From Prauserella aidingensis (lineage in GTDB: Bacteria; Actinomycetota; Actinomycetes; Mycobacteriales; Pseudonocardiaceae), in NCBI RefSeq assembly GCF_024171865.1, contig NZ_JAMTCN010000002.1:310001-374000 (forward strand): a stretch of 64,000 nucleotides of DNA, read 5' to 3'. The notes beneath the pieces were generated by a model. That model did not search any database. It saw only the letters and a list, made by a program, of their open reading frames with translations, and was not told the DNA's origin. Every line of letters begins with the position of its first letter. The first letter of the stretch is position 1. This document shows, in pieces, positions 29,816 to 40,800 of the stretch. A program made the position numbers and the translations under genes.

Positions 29816-32800
29816 TTGCCCCGTCGCAGCCAGGCCCCCAGGGACGAAGCGGCGGACATTCAGCGGTCCGGTGGCCGCTGGCGGTTGCGCAACTGGCGGC
29901 TGAGGACTCGGCTGCTCGCCGCCCTTCTCGTGCCGATCCTGGCGATGCTGGGGTTCGCGGGGCTGCGCGTCGAGTCGAATCTCTCCGAGGCGGGCGACTT
30001 CGCGGCGGCGACCGAGCGCGTCCGGGTCGACGACACCGTCGCGAACCTGGTCCACGAGCTGCAGCGGGAACGCGACCTGACCGTGCGGTACGTCGCGGGC
30101 GGACGGCAGGGACGGCCCGTCGAGGTGCTCCGCCAGCGCGAACGGGTCGACACCGCGAGGGGCGACTTCGAGAAGACGCTCACCGCCGCCCGGCCGGAAC
30201 TGCCGGACGCGGCGGTCGAGGACTTCCGGCAGTGGGAACGCGGACTCGAGGGACTCTCCGACGCGCGCTACGCCGGCCAGCACTCGCAGCAGTCGGCGGG
30301 GCAGGTGCTGGCTGCCTACAACGAGTTCGTCGCCGGGCTGCTCGACCTCGGCGGCCAGGCGTCGGTCGACACCGCGGACAGCGAACTGGCACGCACCTAC
30401 CTGGCCACGGGCGCGGTCGCGCGGGTGAAGGACGCGTTGTCGATCCGCAGGGCGCTCGTGGCACAGGCCCTCGCCTCGGGAGCGGCGCCACCGGAACTGA
30501 CGCGTGCTCTCGCGGGCGCGGACGTGCAGGTCACGGATGCCAGGAACAACTACGCCAAGTTCGCGACGCCGGCGCAGCAGCGGTTGCTCGACGACGAACT
30601 GGACCCGCGCGTCGAGGCCACGTCCGGGATCGTCACCGCGGTGCTGAACGGCGACCCGACGGCGGATCCGGCAGCATGGGACCGGCAGGCCACGCAGGCG
30701 GTCGACGCGGCGAAGCGCGCGGAGGACGCGCTGCGCGACGACGTGCGCGACCGGTCGGCGACCCTCGCCTCGGAAGCACGGTCGGACGCACTGATCGACG
30801 GTGCGGTGATCCTCGGCGTGCTGTTGCTCGCGGGCCTGCTCGCGGTCGCCATCACGCGGTCCCTGCTGCGTCCGCTGCGCACCCTGCGCACCAGCGCGCT
30901 CGACGTCGCCCACTACCGGTTGCCCGAGGCGGTCAAGGGCATTCTGGCCGATCCGGACCCACGACCGGAGGACACGCATCGCAGGTCCGTCGAACCCGTC
31001 CGCGTGTACAGCCGGGAGGAACTCGGCCAGGTCGCGCGGGCCTTCGACGCCGTCCACGGCCAGGCCGTGCGGCTGGCGGGCGAGCAGGCGATGCTGCGCG
31101 AGAACGTCAACTCGATGTTCGTGAACCTCTCCCGGCGCAGCCAGGATCTCGTCGAGCGGCAGCTCACGGTGCTGGACCGCATGGAGGAACACGAACAGGA
31201 CCCCGACGTCCTCGGCGGTCTGTTCGAACTCGACCACCTCGCGACGCGCATGCGCCGCAACAGCGAGAACCTGCTCGTGCTGGCCGGGCAGGACGTCGGG
31301 AGGCCGTTGCCGGGTGCCGTCGCGGCCGAGGAGATCATCGGCGCGGCACTGTCGGAGGTCGAGCACTACCAGCGCATCAACGTCGCCGCGACGCCGCAGA
31401 TCGGGGTCAGGGGAGAGATCGTCGGCGATCTGGTGCACGTGATCTCCGAGCTGTTCGAGAACGCCACCGACTACTCGCCGGACGACTCGCCCGTGTCGGT
31501 CGTCAGCGCGGTCACGCAGGACGGCGAGTGGCGGATCGACATCACCGACCGCGGTGCGGGGATGCCCGAGGCGGAGATCCAGCGGGCGAACGCGCGACTG
31601 GCCGAGGTGCCGGACGTCGACGTCGAGGTGTCGCGGCGCATGGGCCTGTACGTCGTGGCGCGACTGGCCCGGCAGCACGACATCCGGGTGTGGCTGTCGG
31701 CCGCGGACCTGATGGGCCTGACCGCGACCGTTCTCGTGCCCGCTGCGCTCGTGCGCCGGGCGGACGCCTCACCCCAGGAGTCTCCGGTCGCGCTCGAGGA
31801 GCCTGCGGAGGAGCAGGCGGAACAGCAGGGTCGGCCGTCGTCTGTGGTCTTCCGGCCGGAGCCGCAGCGCCGTCCCGCGACCGCCCTGCCGTCGGAACCC
31901 GAACCGTCCGAGCCGCTCGCGCCCGCGGACGAGCCCGCGGACGGCCCGGCGAGTGCGCCCGTGGTCCCGCGGGGCTCCGGACGGCCGCCCGCGCGCGAGT
32001 CCGTCGCCGAACTGTTCGCCGATCCGTATGCCGACGCGGACACGTTCGGCAAGCCGGTCGGCGTGCCCGATCCGGGGCCGCTCCCCGAACCGGAGGGCAC
32101 GGAGCACTCCGACGTCACCGCGGAACCGGCCGTCACGGCGGAGCCGGCGGCGCTGCGGGAGCCGGACACCCGGGAGCCGGACACCCCGGAGGCGGACGAG
32201 CCCGCGCCCGTGCTGCCGCGGCGCAGGCCCGCCGTCTCGGAGGTCCTGGGAGACGACCACGCCGGCGCCACCGACGACACGGACCACGCGGAGGGTGCCG
32301 CCGCGCCCGCGGGGCAGGTCGTCGTCGACCAGCCCGGTGAAGCCGGGCCCGCACCCGACGAGGGAGAGGCGGGCGACTACGCGCAGGCACACGGCGACCT
32401 GGCGGGAGCCGACCACGTGGCCGGCTCGGAGGCGGATCAGCCCGCGGCGGACCGGACCTCGGTGCCGTGGCGCCCGGTACGGCGTCCCGGTGCGGCGCCC
32501 GCAGCCGACGAGTCGCTCACCGAGGAGATCCCCCGCGTCGGCGGCTCCGAGACCGGGCGTGCCGCGGCGTTCGGTACTCGCGAGGCCGACTGGGACGAGG
32601 GCAGCGGTGCCGCCTCGGCGGCGGCCCGGCCCCTTGCTCCGGAGTCGGACGCCGAGATCACCGACGGACTCACCGCACCCGTGCCCGCGGTCGGTTGGAT
32701 CGAGGCGGAACCGGATGGCCGACCCGCCGACGTGGCCGACGACGCCCCGTACGACACGCCCGCGGCGAACGCCGCCGCACAGGACGCCGCCGCGCAGGAT

Positions 32801-33511
32801 CGGGCCCGGCCCGCCGGTGACGGAGCGGTGGCGGGCCAGGCGGCGCGGCCGCATCGGGAACCGGAGCTCGAGCCCGCCGAACAGACCGACGTGTCGGCAT
32901 TGGGGCCGGGGCCGACCTGGCCGATGCGCGACGGCGACGAAACCGCCCCGCCGTCCCCGCCGCGTTCCGAGTCCCCGGCAGGTGCCGCGGAGGCCTCCGA
33001 TCACGAGTCCGGTGACGACGAGCCCACCGATCGCATGGCCGTGTACCGGCGCCTCATGACGCGATGGTTCGAGCCGGACGGGGATCCGCAGGACTGGCTC
33101 CTCGGCTCCGCGGACCAGGACGGTGCCGCGAACAGCGTCATCGCAGGCCAGGGCGGTGCGACTTCCCAGGATTCCGGTACGCACGGCTCCGGGACGAGCA
33201 GCTCCGGGACGAACGGCGCAGCGCGGGCGGTCGCCGGTCACGCCGCGCACGGCGGGTCCCGCGACGGACACGTGGACCACGACGGAGCAGACCACGACAG
33301 AGCAGGCCACGGCGGAGCCGATCGCAACGGTGCCGTGCCTGCGGGTGCGACGGCCGCCGGCGACGACGGTGACCGCAACGGTCGGGACGCCGACGGCGGG
33401 CAGCGGCGGCAGCCCGCGTTCATCGACAGGTCGCCGGAGGCGATTCGCGAACGGATGTCGGGACTGCAGCGCGCCACGGCCCGCGCCAGGCACGCCCGCA
33501 CCAACCGCTGA
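29816..33511 (+). CDS. CvnA-type sensor histidine kinase with nitrate/nitrite-sensing (NIT) domain, orphan
   Basis: 1231 aa from a TTG four bases after GAAGGAAG. Membrane helices at about 33-52 and 325-350 bracket a helical extracytoplasmic NIT domain with the VHELQRERDLT motif. A HAMP-like stretch and a dimerisation region follow, with the likely phospho-acceptor in FELDHLATRMRR (His 474), then an HATPase domain (ELFENATDYS, DRGAGMPE, MGLYVVARLA). Residues about 650-1231 are a disordered Glu/Ala/Pro/Asp-rich tail ending in short conserved motifs. It resembles the CvnA of the conservon at 37.9 kb but has no cvnBCD beside it. It is divergent from the XPB gene. Confidence 0.9.
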   Translation: MPRRSQAPRDEAADIQRSGGRWRLRNWRLRTRLLAALLVPILAMLGFAGLRVESNLSEAGDFAAATERVRVDDTVANLVHELQRERDLTVRYVAGGRQGRPVEVLRQRERVDTARGDFEKTLTAARPELPDAAVEDFRQWERGLEGLSDARYAGQHSQQSAGQVLAAYNEFVAGLLDLGGQASVDTADSELARTYLATGAVARVKDALSIRRALVAQALASGAAPPELTRALAGADVQVTDARNNYAKFATPAQQRLLDDELDPRVEATSGIVTAVLNGDPTADPAAWDRQATQAVDAAKRAEDALRDDVRDRSATLASEARSDALIDGAVILGVLLLAGLLAVAITRSLLRPLRTLRTSALDVAHYRLPEAVKGILADPDPRPEDTHRRSVEPVRVYSREELGQVARAFDAVHGQAVRLAGEQAMLRENVNSMFVNLSRRSQDLVERQLTVLDRMEEHEQDPDVLGGLFELDHLATRMRRNSENLLVLAGQDVGRPLPGAVAAEEIIGAALSEVEHYQRINVAATPQIGVRGEIVGDLVHVISELFENATDYSPDDSPVSVVSAVTQDGEWRIDITDRGAGMPEAEIQRANARLAEVPDVDVEVSRRMGLYVVARLARQHDIRVWLSAADLMGLTATVLVPAALVRRADASPQESPVALEEPAEEQAEQQGRPSSVVFRPEPQRRPATALPSEPEPSEPLAPADEPADGPASAPVVPRGSGRPPARESVAELFADPYADADTFGKPVGVPDPGPLPEPEGTEHSDVTAEPAVTAEPAALREPDTREPDTPEADEPAPVLPRRRPAVSEVLGDDHAGATDDTDHAEGAAAPAGQVVVDQPGEAGPAPDEGEAGDYAQAHGDLAGADHVAGSEADQPAADRTSVPWRPVRRPGAAPAADESLTEEIPRVGGSETGRAAAFGTREADWDEGSGAASAAARPLAPESDAEITDGLTAPVPAVGWIEAEPDGRPADVADDAPYDTPAANAAAQDAAAQDRARPAGDGAVAGQAARPHREPELEPAEQTDVSALGPGPTWPMRDGDETAPPSPPRSESPAGAAEASDHESGDDEPTDRMAVYRRLMTRWFEPDGDPQDWLLGSADQDGAANSVIAGQGGATSQDSGTHGSGTSSSGTNGAARAVAGHAAHGGSRDGHVDHDGADHDRAGHGGADRNGAVPAGATAAGDDGDRNGRDADGGQRRQPAFIDRSPEAIRERMSGLQRATARARHARTNR

Positions 33512-33549
33512 GCGGGCGCACCCGGCCGGCGGCCCGGCAGGGCAGGAGT

Positions 33550-34533
33550 TCAGCTCCGCGCGGTGGCCGTCTCGTCGGAGGCCTCGGCCGTCCCGTCCGT
33601 CCCGGTGGGGCCGTCCGAATCCGCCTCGGTAGCCGCGTGCGGTCCCGTGTCCGCCCGGGCGCCCGCCGCGTCCCCGGCCTCGTCCGCCGTGGCCCCGGCG
33701 TCGGACGCCTCGCTCTCGGACTCGGACGCCGCATCCGTGGTGTCCGCCTCGCCGGTGCGCTGCACCTGCGGGCTCTGCAACAGGCGGGCCACCTCGCCGC
33801 GCAGGGAGACGAACTGCTCGGACTCGCGGGTGGTGATCTGGTCACGGTCGTCGGGCAGGTCGATGTCCAGGTCCGCCACGATCGCCGCGGGCGACTTCGA
33901 CAGCACCAGCACGCGGTCGGCGAGGTAGACGCTCTCGTCGATGTCGTGCGTGACCAGCAGGATCGTGCTGCCGAGGTCGCGCTGCACCCGGCGGGTCAGA
34001 TCCTCCAGCTCGCCGCGGGTCTGGGCGTCCACCGACGCGAACGGTTCGTCCATCAGCAGCAGCGCGGGCCTGCTGACCAGTGCCCGCGCGATGGACACGC
34101 GCTGCTGCATGCCGCCGGAGAGCTGCCACGGGTACTTCTTGCCGACGCCGGACAGGCCCACCGACTCGAGGACCTCCTCGGCGCGGCGCTTCCGGTCGGC
34201 CTTCGACACCTTCTGCCAGCGCAGCGGGAACTCGACGTTCTTCGCCACGGTCAGCCACGGGAACAGCGAACGGCTGTAGTCCTGGAACACCACGGCGAGG
34301 TCGTCGGGTACGCCCGACACCTCGTCGCCGTGCAGCCGGACCGAACCACCGGTCGCGGGGATGAGCCCCGAGATGCAGCGCAGCAGGGTCGACTTGCCGC
34401 AGCCGGACGGGCCGACGATGCACGCCAGCTGTCCGGACTCGACGGTGAACGTCAGGTCCCGCACGGCGACGTGCGCGCGCTCACCCCTGCCGTACTGGTG
34501 GGTGAGGCCGGAAACCTCGAGCATGGTCGACAC
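33550..34533 (-). CDS. Nitrate/sulfonate/taurine-type ABC transporter ATPase
   Basis: 327 aa from a GTG at 34533, six bases after GGAGG. Motifs are Walker A GPSGCGKST, Q-loop VFQDYSRSLFPWLTV, signature LSGGMQQRVSIARAL, Walker B LLLMDEPFASVD and H-loop VTHDIDE. It couples ATP hydrolysis to import through the two downstream permeases. After about residue 258 comes a 70-residue acidic Ser/Asp/Ala/Glu-rich tail, which is unusual in this family. The operon order is binding protein, permease, permease, ATPase. Confidence 0.94.
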   Translation of the reverse strand: MSTMLEVSGLTHQYGRGERAHVAVRDLTFTVESGQLACIVGPSGCGKSTLLRCISGLIPATGGSVRLHGDEVSGVPDDLAVVFQDYSRSLFPWLTVAKNVEFPLRWQKVSKADRKRRAEEVLESVGLSGVGKKYPWQLSGGMQQRVSIARALVSRPALLLMDEPFASVDAQTRGELEDLTRRVQRDLGSTILLVTHDIDESVYLADRVLVLSKSPAAIVADLDIDLPDDRDQITTRESEQFVSLRGEVARLLQSPQVQRTGEADTTDAASESESEASDAGATADEAGDAAGARADTGPHAATEADSDGPTGTDGTAEASDETATARS

Positions 34534-34591
34534 GGTCAGCCTCCTACGGGCGCGTCACAGGTCGGTGTCACGGGACGGACGTCGTGGGCGT

Positions 34592-35410
34592 TCACGCGTC
34601 GTCCCCGCGGGTGGGCTGCCAGCCGAGCACGAGCCGCTCGACCGCCAGCAGGGCGCTGTTGAGTGCGTAGCCGATCGCGCCGAGCAGCAGCACCCAGAAC
34701 CACATCTCGGTGTACTCGACGGTTTGCTGCGCCGTGGCGATGCGCAGGCCGATGCCGGTGCCTGCGACGATCTCGGCCACCACCATGAGCAGGATGGCGA
34801 TCGACAGGCTCAGCCGCAGCCCGGCGAAGATCTTCGGCATCGCGGCGGGCAGCACGATCATGCCGAGCCAGTATCGCCGCGGGGTGCCGAGCGAGCGCGC
34901 GGTGTCGATCTTGACCTGGTCCACCGAGCGCACGCCGTCGACGGTGTTCAGCACGATCGGCCACAGCGTCGAGAACACGATCGCCGCGATCTCCATCCGC
35001 AGGCCGATGCCGAACATCACCATGAAGGCGGGCATCAGCGTCACGGGCGGGACCGAACGCAGGAACGAGATCAGCGTGCCGCAGTAGTCCATCGCCCAGC
35101 GGGACCGGCCGAGTGCGGTGCCGAGCGCGACGCCGAGTGCCGCGGAGAAGGCCCACGCGCCGAGGGCCGTCGCGAGGCTGGGCAGCACGATGCCGAACGC
35201 GGCGTCGCCCAGCATCAGCCGCCAGGCCGGGCCGGACAGCAGGATGTCGGCACCGGTGCCGAGGATCGCCGTCATCCGCGGGAAGTAGACGGTGTCGGCG
35301 CCGACGGCGATCAGTTCCCACAGCAGCAGTGCCAGGGCGAACACGAACCAGGTCACCGCGGCCGAGCCGAGGATGCGCCCGCGCTTGGCGGTGGCCGTCG
35401 GCGCGCTCAT
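34592..35410 (-). CDS. ABC transporter permease, second of two
   Basis: 272 aa. BPD_transp_1 inner-membrane protein with about six helices. The EAA loop reads IDTARSLGTPRRYWLGMIVLPAAMP (coupling helix, about residues 167-191), and LRLSLSIAILLMVVAEIV follows. ATG start overlaps the upstream permease stop by four bases. The two permeases differ enough to be a heterodimer, as in transporters of this type. Confidence 0.93.
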   Translation of the reverse strand: MSAPTATAKRGRILGSAAVTWFVFALALLLWELIAVGADTVYFPRMTAILGTGADILLSGPAWRLMLGDAAFGIVLPSLATALGAWAFSAALGVALGTALGRSRWAMDYCGTLISFLRSVPPVTLMPAFMVMFGIGLRMEIAAIVFSTLWPIVLNTVDGVRSVDQVKIDTARSLGTPRRYWLGMIVLPAAMPKIFAGLRLSLSIAILLMVVAEIVAGTGIGLRIATAQQTVEYTEMWFWVLLLGAIGYALNSALLAVERLVLGWQPTRGDDA

Positions 35411-36177
35411 CGGGCCGCCCTTTCCTCGGTGTCGGCCCAGCGGAACAGCTTCCTGCCGCTGCCGACGAGCGCGGAGTTGATCGCCCAGCCTGCCAGGCCC
35501 GCGAGCACGGTGCCCGCCATGACCTGGTCGAGGTGGCCGTTGTTCATACCGCCTTCCAGGATGTACCGGCCGAGTCCGATCTCCGACGCCGCGATGTACT
35601 CGACGCTGATGACCGCGATCAGCGCGATGGACGCCGCCACGCGGACCCCGGTGAAGATGAACGGCGCTGCGTGGGGCAGAGCCACCCAGGTGAGTGACTG
35701 CCTTCGGTTGGCGCCCGAGGCGCGGGCCGAGTCGAGCAGGACGGGGTCGATCTCACCGAAGGCGTAGATCGTGTTGAACAGGATCGGCCACACCGCCGCG
35801 TACACGGCGAGCGTGATCTTGGCGTCGGGGCCGCTGCCGATGGTGACCATGACCAGCGGGACCAGGGCGACGGCGGGGATCGGGCGGAGGAACTCGATGA
35901 GTGCCCGGCTGGCCGACTGCAGCGCGGGCACACTGCCCAGGAGCAGCCCGGCGGGCACGCCGACGGCGATCGCGACGCCGAGCGAGATCAGCCAGGCCAG
36001 CAGGGTCGCGATGACGGCGAGCAGGAACTCCTGCTGCCCCAGCAGGGTCACGAAGGTCGTGGCGACCTCGCTGGCGGGAGGAACCCAGTAGTCCGGCAGC
36101 ACACCGGCCTGCACGGCGATCTCCCAGAGGAGGAAGAACCCGAGCAGGCCGGTGAGACCTTTTGCGAATGTGCGCAC
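35407..36177 (-). CDS. ABC transporter permease, first of two
   Basis: 256 aa from a GTG at 36177, five bases past the binding-protein stop. BPD_transp_1 family: FLRPIPAVALVPLVMVTIG, the EAA loop LLDSARASGANRRQSL and IALIAVISVEYIAA. An earlier in-frame opening reaches back into the binding-protein gene and is a shadow. Cotranscribed with the neighbouring genes. Confidence 0.93.
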   Translation of the reverse strand: MRTFAKGLTGLLGFFLLWEIAVQAGVLPDYWVPPASEVATTFVTLLGQQEFLLAVIATLLAWLISLGVAIAVGVPAGLLLGSVPALQSASRALIEFLRPIPAVALVPLVMVTIGSGPDAKITLAVYAAVWPILFNTIYAFGEIDPVLLDSARASGANRRQSLTWVALPHAAPFIFTGVRVAASIALIAVISVEYIAASEIGLGRYILEGGMNNGHLDQVMAGTVLAGLAGWAINSALVGSGRKLFRWADTEERAAR

Positions 36178-36182
36178 GCCGG

Positions 36183-37211
36183 TTACTTGGCCGCGTCGTC
36201 CTCGCCGGTGTCCGGCGGGACGATCATGTCCTTGACGTCGATCTTCTCCTTGATGGCGCCGCGGTCGACCATGAGGTCCGGGACCCGCTGGATGCGCTCG
36301 GGGTCGAGGCTGCTCTCGAAGGTGAGCAGCGTCGTCATCGGCGCGATGTCCTCGGGCAGGCCGATGTCCTCGACGAGGATCGGGTCGATGACCTTGGTGC
36401 GGTCGGCGGTCTCGGCCTCGTTGCTGGCCTTGACCATGGCGCGCTGGAACGCGGCGACCGTCTTCGGGTTCTCCTTGGCGAAGTCGGCGGTGGTGCCGTA
36501 GCCGGCCATCGGCAGGTTCTTCAGCGGCCCGGTCATCGGGTCCCACCGTGACTCGGCGCCGAGCTGCTGCTGGTTCATGGCGATGAACGGGTCCGGGAAG
36601 AAGGCGGCGTCGATGCTCTTGCCGAGGCCCTTCGCCGTGGTGCTGAAGCCTGCGGGCTGCCAGTTGACCTTGTCGAGGTCGACGTCGTTGGCCTCGGCCC
36701 ACGCCTTGGTGAGGATGTCGGCGAGGGTGTCGGGCGGGGTCACGCCGACCGTCTTGCCCTCGAGGTCCTTCGGCTCTTCGAGCGGCGAGTTCTTCGGGAC
36801 CATGATCGCGTTGGACTTCGGCGCCGCGGACGAGGCGTCGGCGATCAGCTTGAGGTCCATGTCGCCTGCGGCCTGGTGCGAGAAGAAGCCGGTGTAGCCC
36901 GAGTAGATGACGTCGACCTCGCCCGAGTTGAGCTTGTTGAAGCCCTTGTCGGCGCTGTCGACCTTGATCGGGTTGACCTTGAGGCCCTCGTCGGCGAAGT
37001 AGCCCTCCTTGCGGGCGAGGTGGAACGCGGCGAGGTCGATCGTGCCCTGGATCGAGACGTTGATCTTCGACTTCTCGACCTGGGAGTTACCGCTGTCCTC
37101 TTCATCCGAACCGCCGAGCAGGCCGCAGCCACTGATGGAGGCGAACACGGCGAGGCCGGCGGTGAGCGCGGCGAGACGCCGACCGCTCCCGCGGCGTAGT
37201 GATGGACGCAA
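36183..37211 (-). CDS. ABC transporter substrate-binding lipoprotein (NMT1/SsuA-like)
   Basis: 342 aa from a TTG at 37211, five bases after GAGGAG. The lipobox is SISGC within a signal peptide (LAALTAGLAVFASISGCG). The body is SsuA/NMT1-like: INVSIQGTIDLAAFHLARKE, DVIYSGYTGFFSHQAAGD, DLEGKTVGVTPPDTLADIL. Such proteins bind nitrate, sulfonates, taurine, bicarbonate or HMP-like pyrimidines. The substrate cannot be assigned here. Adjacent NIT-domain sensors make nitrate a reasonable guess but no more. Confidence 0.92.
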   Translation of the reverse strand: MRPSLRRGSGRRLAALTAGLAVFASISGCGLLGGSDEEDSGNSQVEKSKINVSIQGTIDLAAFHLARKEGYFADEGLKVNPIKVDSADKGFNKLNSGEVDVIYSGYTGFFSHQAAGDMDLKLIADASSAAPKSNAIMVPKNSPLEEPKDLEGKTVGVTPPDTLADILTKAWAEANDVDLDKVNWQPAGFSTTAKGLGKSIDAAFFPDPFIAMNQQQLGAESRWDPMTGPLKNLPMAGYGTTADFAKENPKTVAAFQRAMVKASNEAETADRTKVIDPILVEDIGLPEDIAPMTTLLTFESSLDPERIQRVPDLMVDRGAIKEKIDVKDMIVPPDTGEDDAAK

Positions 37212-37868
37212 GGCAACTCCTCGTGGGACTAGATGATGGTGTGGGGTGATCGCGCGGTCCGGACCTGGGAGGATCGCTGGTCTGAACCGGGCGCACCGAC
37301 GATGCGCGTCCACTGTATTAACCCGGCAAAGCGATCACAACGGGTACTCAACCCCTATGGTTGGGTGTTGGATATCACCCTCCCGGCACCGAGTTGGATT
37401 ATGAAACACTACTGAACGTGTTCCCGACGCCCGGGTTAGAGGACAGAGAAGTGAACACTGAGTAACCGAATGGTGGGTTTCGTCCTCTTCTAACCTAAGA
37501 GGGTTACGTGCTAACAGGTCGTTCGCTACTCTCTGCCTCTGCCTACTCGGGAATCGGGTTGCACGCTCACTGAAATGAGTGTCGGTCGGCGACTGAGGGA
37601 TCGGAGATCCCGCGGCGGGGGGAAGGCCGTTGAGGGGTACGCGATGCGTCGAGTCGCGCTGCGGCACTCATCCGGTAGGCGTACGTACTGAGCGGGTGCA
37701 CCCGCGAGGTGTCGGAGCGGGACGCTCCGCCACGGCGGTCGGTCGCCACCGCCGTCGCAGGTGCACCGCGTCCCCGGGCCGGCAGGTCCTGGTCGGGGCG
37801 GCAAATCGGCAGAAGCCGTAGGAAATCGGCGGGAGCCGTAGGGCTCGAACTTTGGGAGTGTGCTCGTA
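37212..37868. other. Long AT-rich divergent regulatory gap
   Basis: About 650 bases between the divergent ABC and conservon operons. The part at about 37310-37530 is markedly richer in A and T than the rest of the window. It contains an imperfect inverted repeat (GGTTAGAGGAC at 37434-37444 and GTCCTCTTCTAACC at 37482-37495) and TAACC/GGTTA dyads. No gene was found; it probably holds both promoters and operator sites. Confidence 0.6.
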
Positions 37869-40800
37869 GTGCTCGACGAGAAGGCGGAGGAAGGGCAGGC
37901 CGGCGGCGACGGCCCGGACGGCCCGGCCGCCGAGGCGACTGCCTCCCCGTCGGCCGCCGGCGGCGGCAGCGGCGGTTCCGGACGCGGTCTGCGTAACTGG
38001 CGGCTGCGATCCAAGCTCGCCCTGATCCTCATCATTCCCACGGTCACCGCGCTCGTGCTCGCGGGCCTGCGGGTGTACGAATCCCTCGACCGGGCGGGTC
38101 AGCTCGAGCAGACCGCCGACCAGGTGCAGCTCGCCGACCAGATCAGCGACGTCGTCCACCAGCTCCAGATCGAGCGCGAGCACGCCGTGCTCAAGCTCGG
38201 CGCGGGCCCCGGCAACGCCGAACGGACGAACCTGTTCAACGCCCAGGTGGAACAGGTCGACACCGCGGTGGGACGGCTGAACGACCTGGCTGAGGACCTC
38301 ACCGTCGACGACCCTGCGATGCAGGCGCGCTACGAGGCGGGCGTGAACCGGCTCGGCGTGCTCGACTCCATGCGCCAGGCGGTCGCCGAGGGCGCGATGA
38401 CCCCGCGCACCCTGCTCGACCAGTACACGCTGCTCATCACGGGTCTGGTCCAGCTGGACCGAGAGGTCACGACCGCGATCAACGACCGCGACCTGCTCCG
38501 CGACAGCAACGCGATCCACGCGCTGTCGGAGGCCAAGGAGAACATCTCCCTCGAAGGCACCATCGTCGCGCTCGCGGCACAGCAGAACGACTTCCCGCAG
38601 TACATGCTCGAGGACGCCAAGGACGCCATGGCCAGTGGCGAGTCGGCGTCCGAGGACTTCACCGCCTACGCCTCGCTGCAACAGCGGCAGTACTTCACCG
38701 ACACGGTCTCCGCCCCCGAGATCGACCGCAGGCAGATGCAGCGGGACCAGGCCTTCGCGCGTGTCGAGAACGGTGAACCGCCGCAGATCAATCAGCAGGA
38801 GTTCGTGGGCGACCTCGCCGTCACGCGCGACAACTACCGAGAGGCCGAGTCCGGCCTGCTGAGCGACCTCGAAGAGGAGTCGAGCGCCCTCGCGGGCGAC
38901 ACGACGTTCGCCGCCTGGCGTGACGCCGCCATCGTGGCACTCGCCCTGATCGCCGCGCTGGCACTGATGCTCTACGTGTCGCGTTCGATGCTGGCGCCGC
39001 TGCGGACGCTGCGGGAGAACGCGCTGGAGGTGGCGTACGTCCGGCTGCCGGAGACCGTGCGCCGCATCCTCGCCGATCCGAACCCGATGGAGGCTTCCCG
39101 CAAGGGCATCCGCCCGGTGCCGGTCGACACCAAGGAGGAGATCGGCGAAGTCGCCCGATCGTTCGACGTGGTGCACGAACGAGCCGTCCGCATGGCCGCC
39201 GAGCAGGCGCTCCTGCGCGAGAACGTCAACGGCATCTTCGTCAACATCTCGCGGCGCAGCCAGCGGCTCGTGGAACGCCAGCTCGGCGTGATCGACAGCC
39301 TCGAATCCGACGAGCAGGACCCGGATCAGCTGTCGAACCTGTTCGAGCTCGACCACCTCGCCACCCGCCTCCGCCGCAACGGCGAGAGCCTGCTGGTGCT
39401 CTCGGGCGCGGGTCTGTCGAAGTCCATGGCCAAACCCGTGCCCGCCGCCGACGTCGTCGGCGCCTCGGTGTCGGAGATCGAGCAGTACGCCCGCGTCGAG
39501 GTCGGCAGCGTGCCGGAGGCCGCGGTGCACGGCCGTGCCGTCAACGACCTGGTGCACCTGCTGGCCGAACTGCTCGACAACGCGACCTACTTCTCCGAGC
39601 CGGACACGAAGATCAGCGTGCGCGCCGCCGTGACCCGCAAGCGTTCGCTCGCCATCCAGATCACCGACCGCGGTGTCGGCATGAGCGAGGAGCAGTTCGC
39701 CGAGGCCAACGAGCGGCTCGCCGACCCGCCGGACCTGGACGTGTCCGTGACCCGGCGCATGGGCCTGTACGTGGTCGCGCGCCTGGCCCAGCGGCACGGC
39801 ATCGACGTCCGTCTCCGCGAGAACGAGGACATCGAGGGCGGCGTGGTCGCCCGGGTCGTCGTGCCTCGGGAACTGCTCACGGACGCGCCCGGTGGCCCGC
39901 AGGGTGTGGCCGCCGCGGTGGGTGGGCAGCACAACGGTTCGTACGCGGGCGTGCCCGCCGCGGCGGAACTGCCGATGCGGCGGCTCGACGAGGCCGACGA
40001 GCCCGTCGCCGATCCCGGTGCCCAGCCGCCCGGTGCGTTCGAGCCCGCACCGTCGTTCGACGACCGCTGGCCGAGCGCCGAGGACGTCCCGGAGGACGCC
40101 TCCGAGCTCGACTACCTGTCCGGTGCCTCGCGGGGCGCCGACTCGGCGACCACCGTCATGCCCGCGGCGGGTGGCCCCACGGGCGGCGGCGAGGACGAGC
40201 AGGGGCTGACCCCGCTCGACCAGCCGATCAGCCTCGACGACCTGGTCGGCGGTCCCAACAAGGCCGCGGGCCCGTTCGTCAGCCCGGAGGAACAGGAACC
40301 GGACGCGCTGCCGAAGCGCACCCCCGGGGAGACGACCGGCTCCGCCCGGCCGTCCTGGCCGCCGCAGCAGCCCGCGGGCGGCAACGGCAACGGCAATGGG
40401 AGGCCGGACACGACAGGCGAGTCCGCGCCCGGTGCCGGTACGGTGCCGGAGGACAATCCGCTCGCGCTGCCGCAGCGTGAGCCGCGCTACGTGTCGCCGG
40501 AAACGGCGGCGGGTCCCGGGACGTCGCAGGGGGCGGCCGGTAACGGGACCACGGGTGCCGCAGGTGCCGCAGCCGCGGCAGGTGCGGCACAAGCCGGAAC
40601 CGAGGGTGCGGCGCTGGAGGAAGAGGCGCCGACGAAGCGGCTGCCGATCTACCAGTCGGTGCTGTCGCGCTGGTTCAGCGAGGAAGACGAGAACGTGCCG
40701 GAGGCAGGGGCCGGCGACCAGACCAGCGACGTCGCGGATGCAGGCACCGCACGCGCCGGGGCTTCTTCCGGTGGCGCCTCCGCCGGAGGAGTACAGGAGG

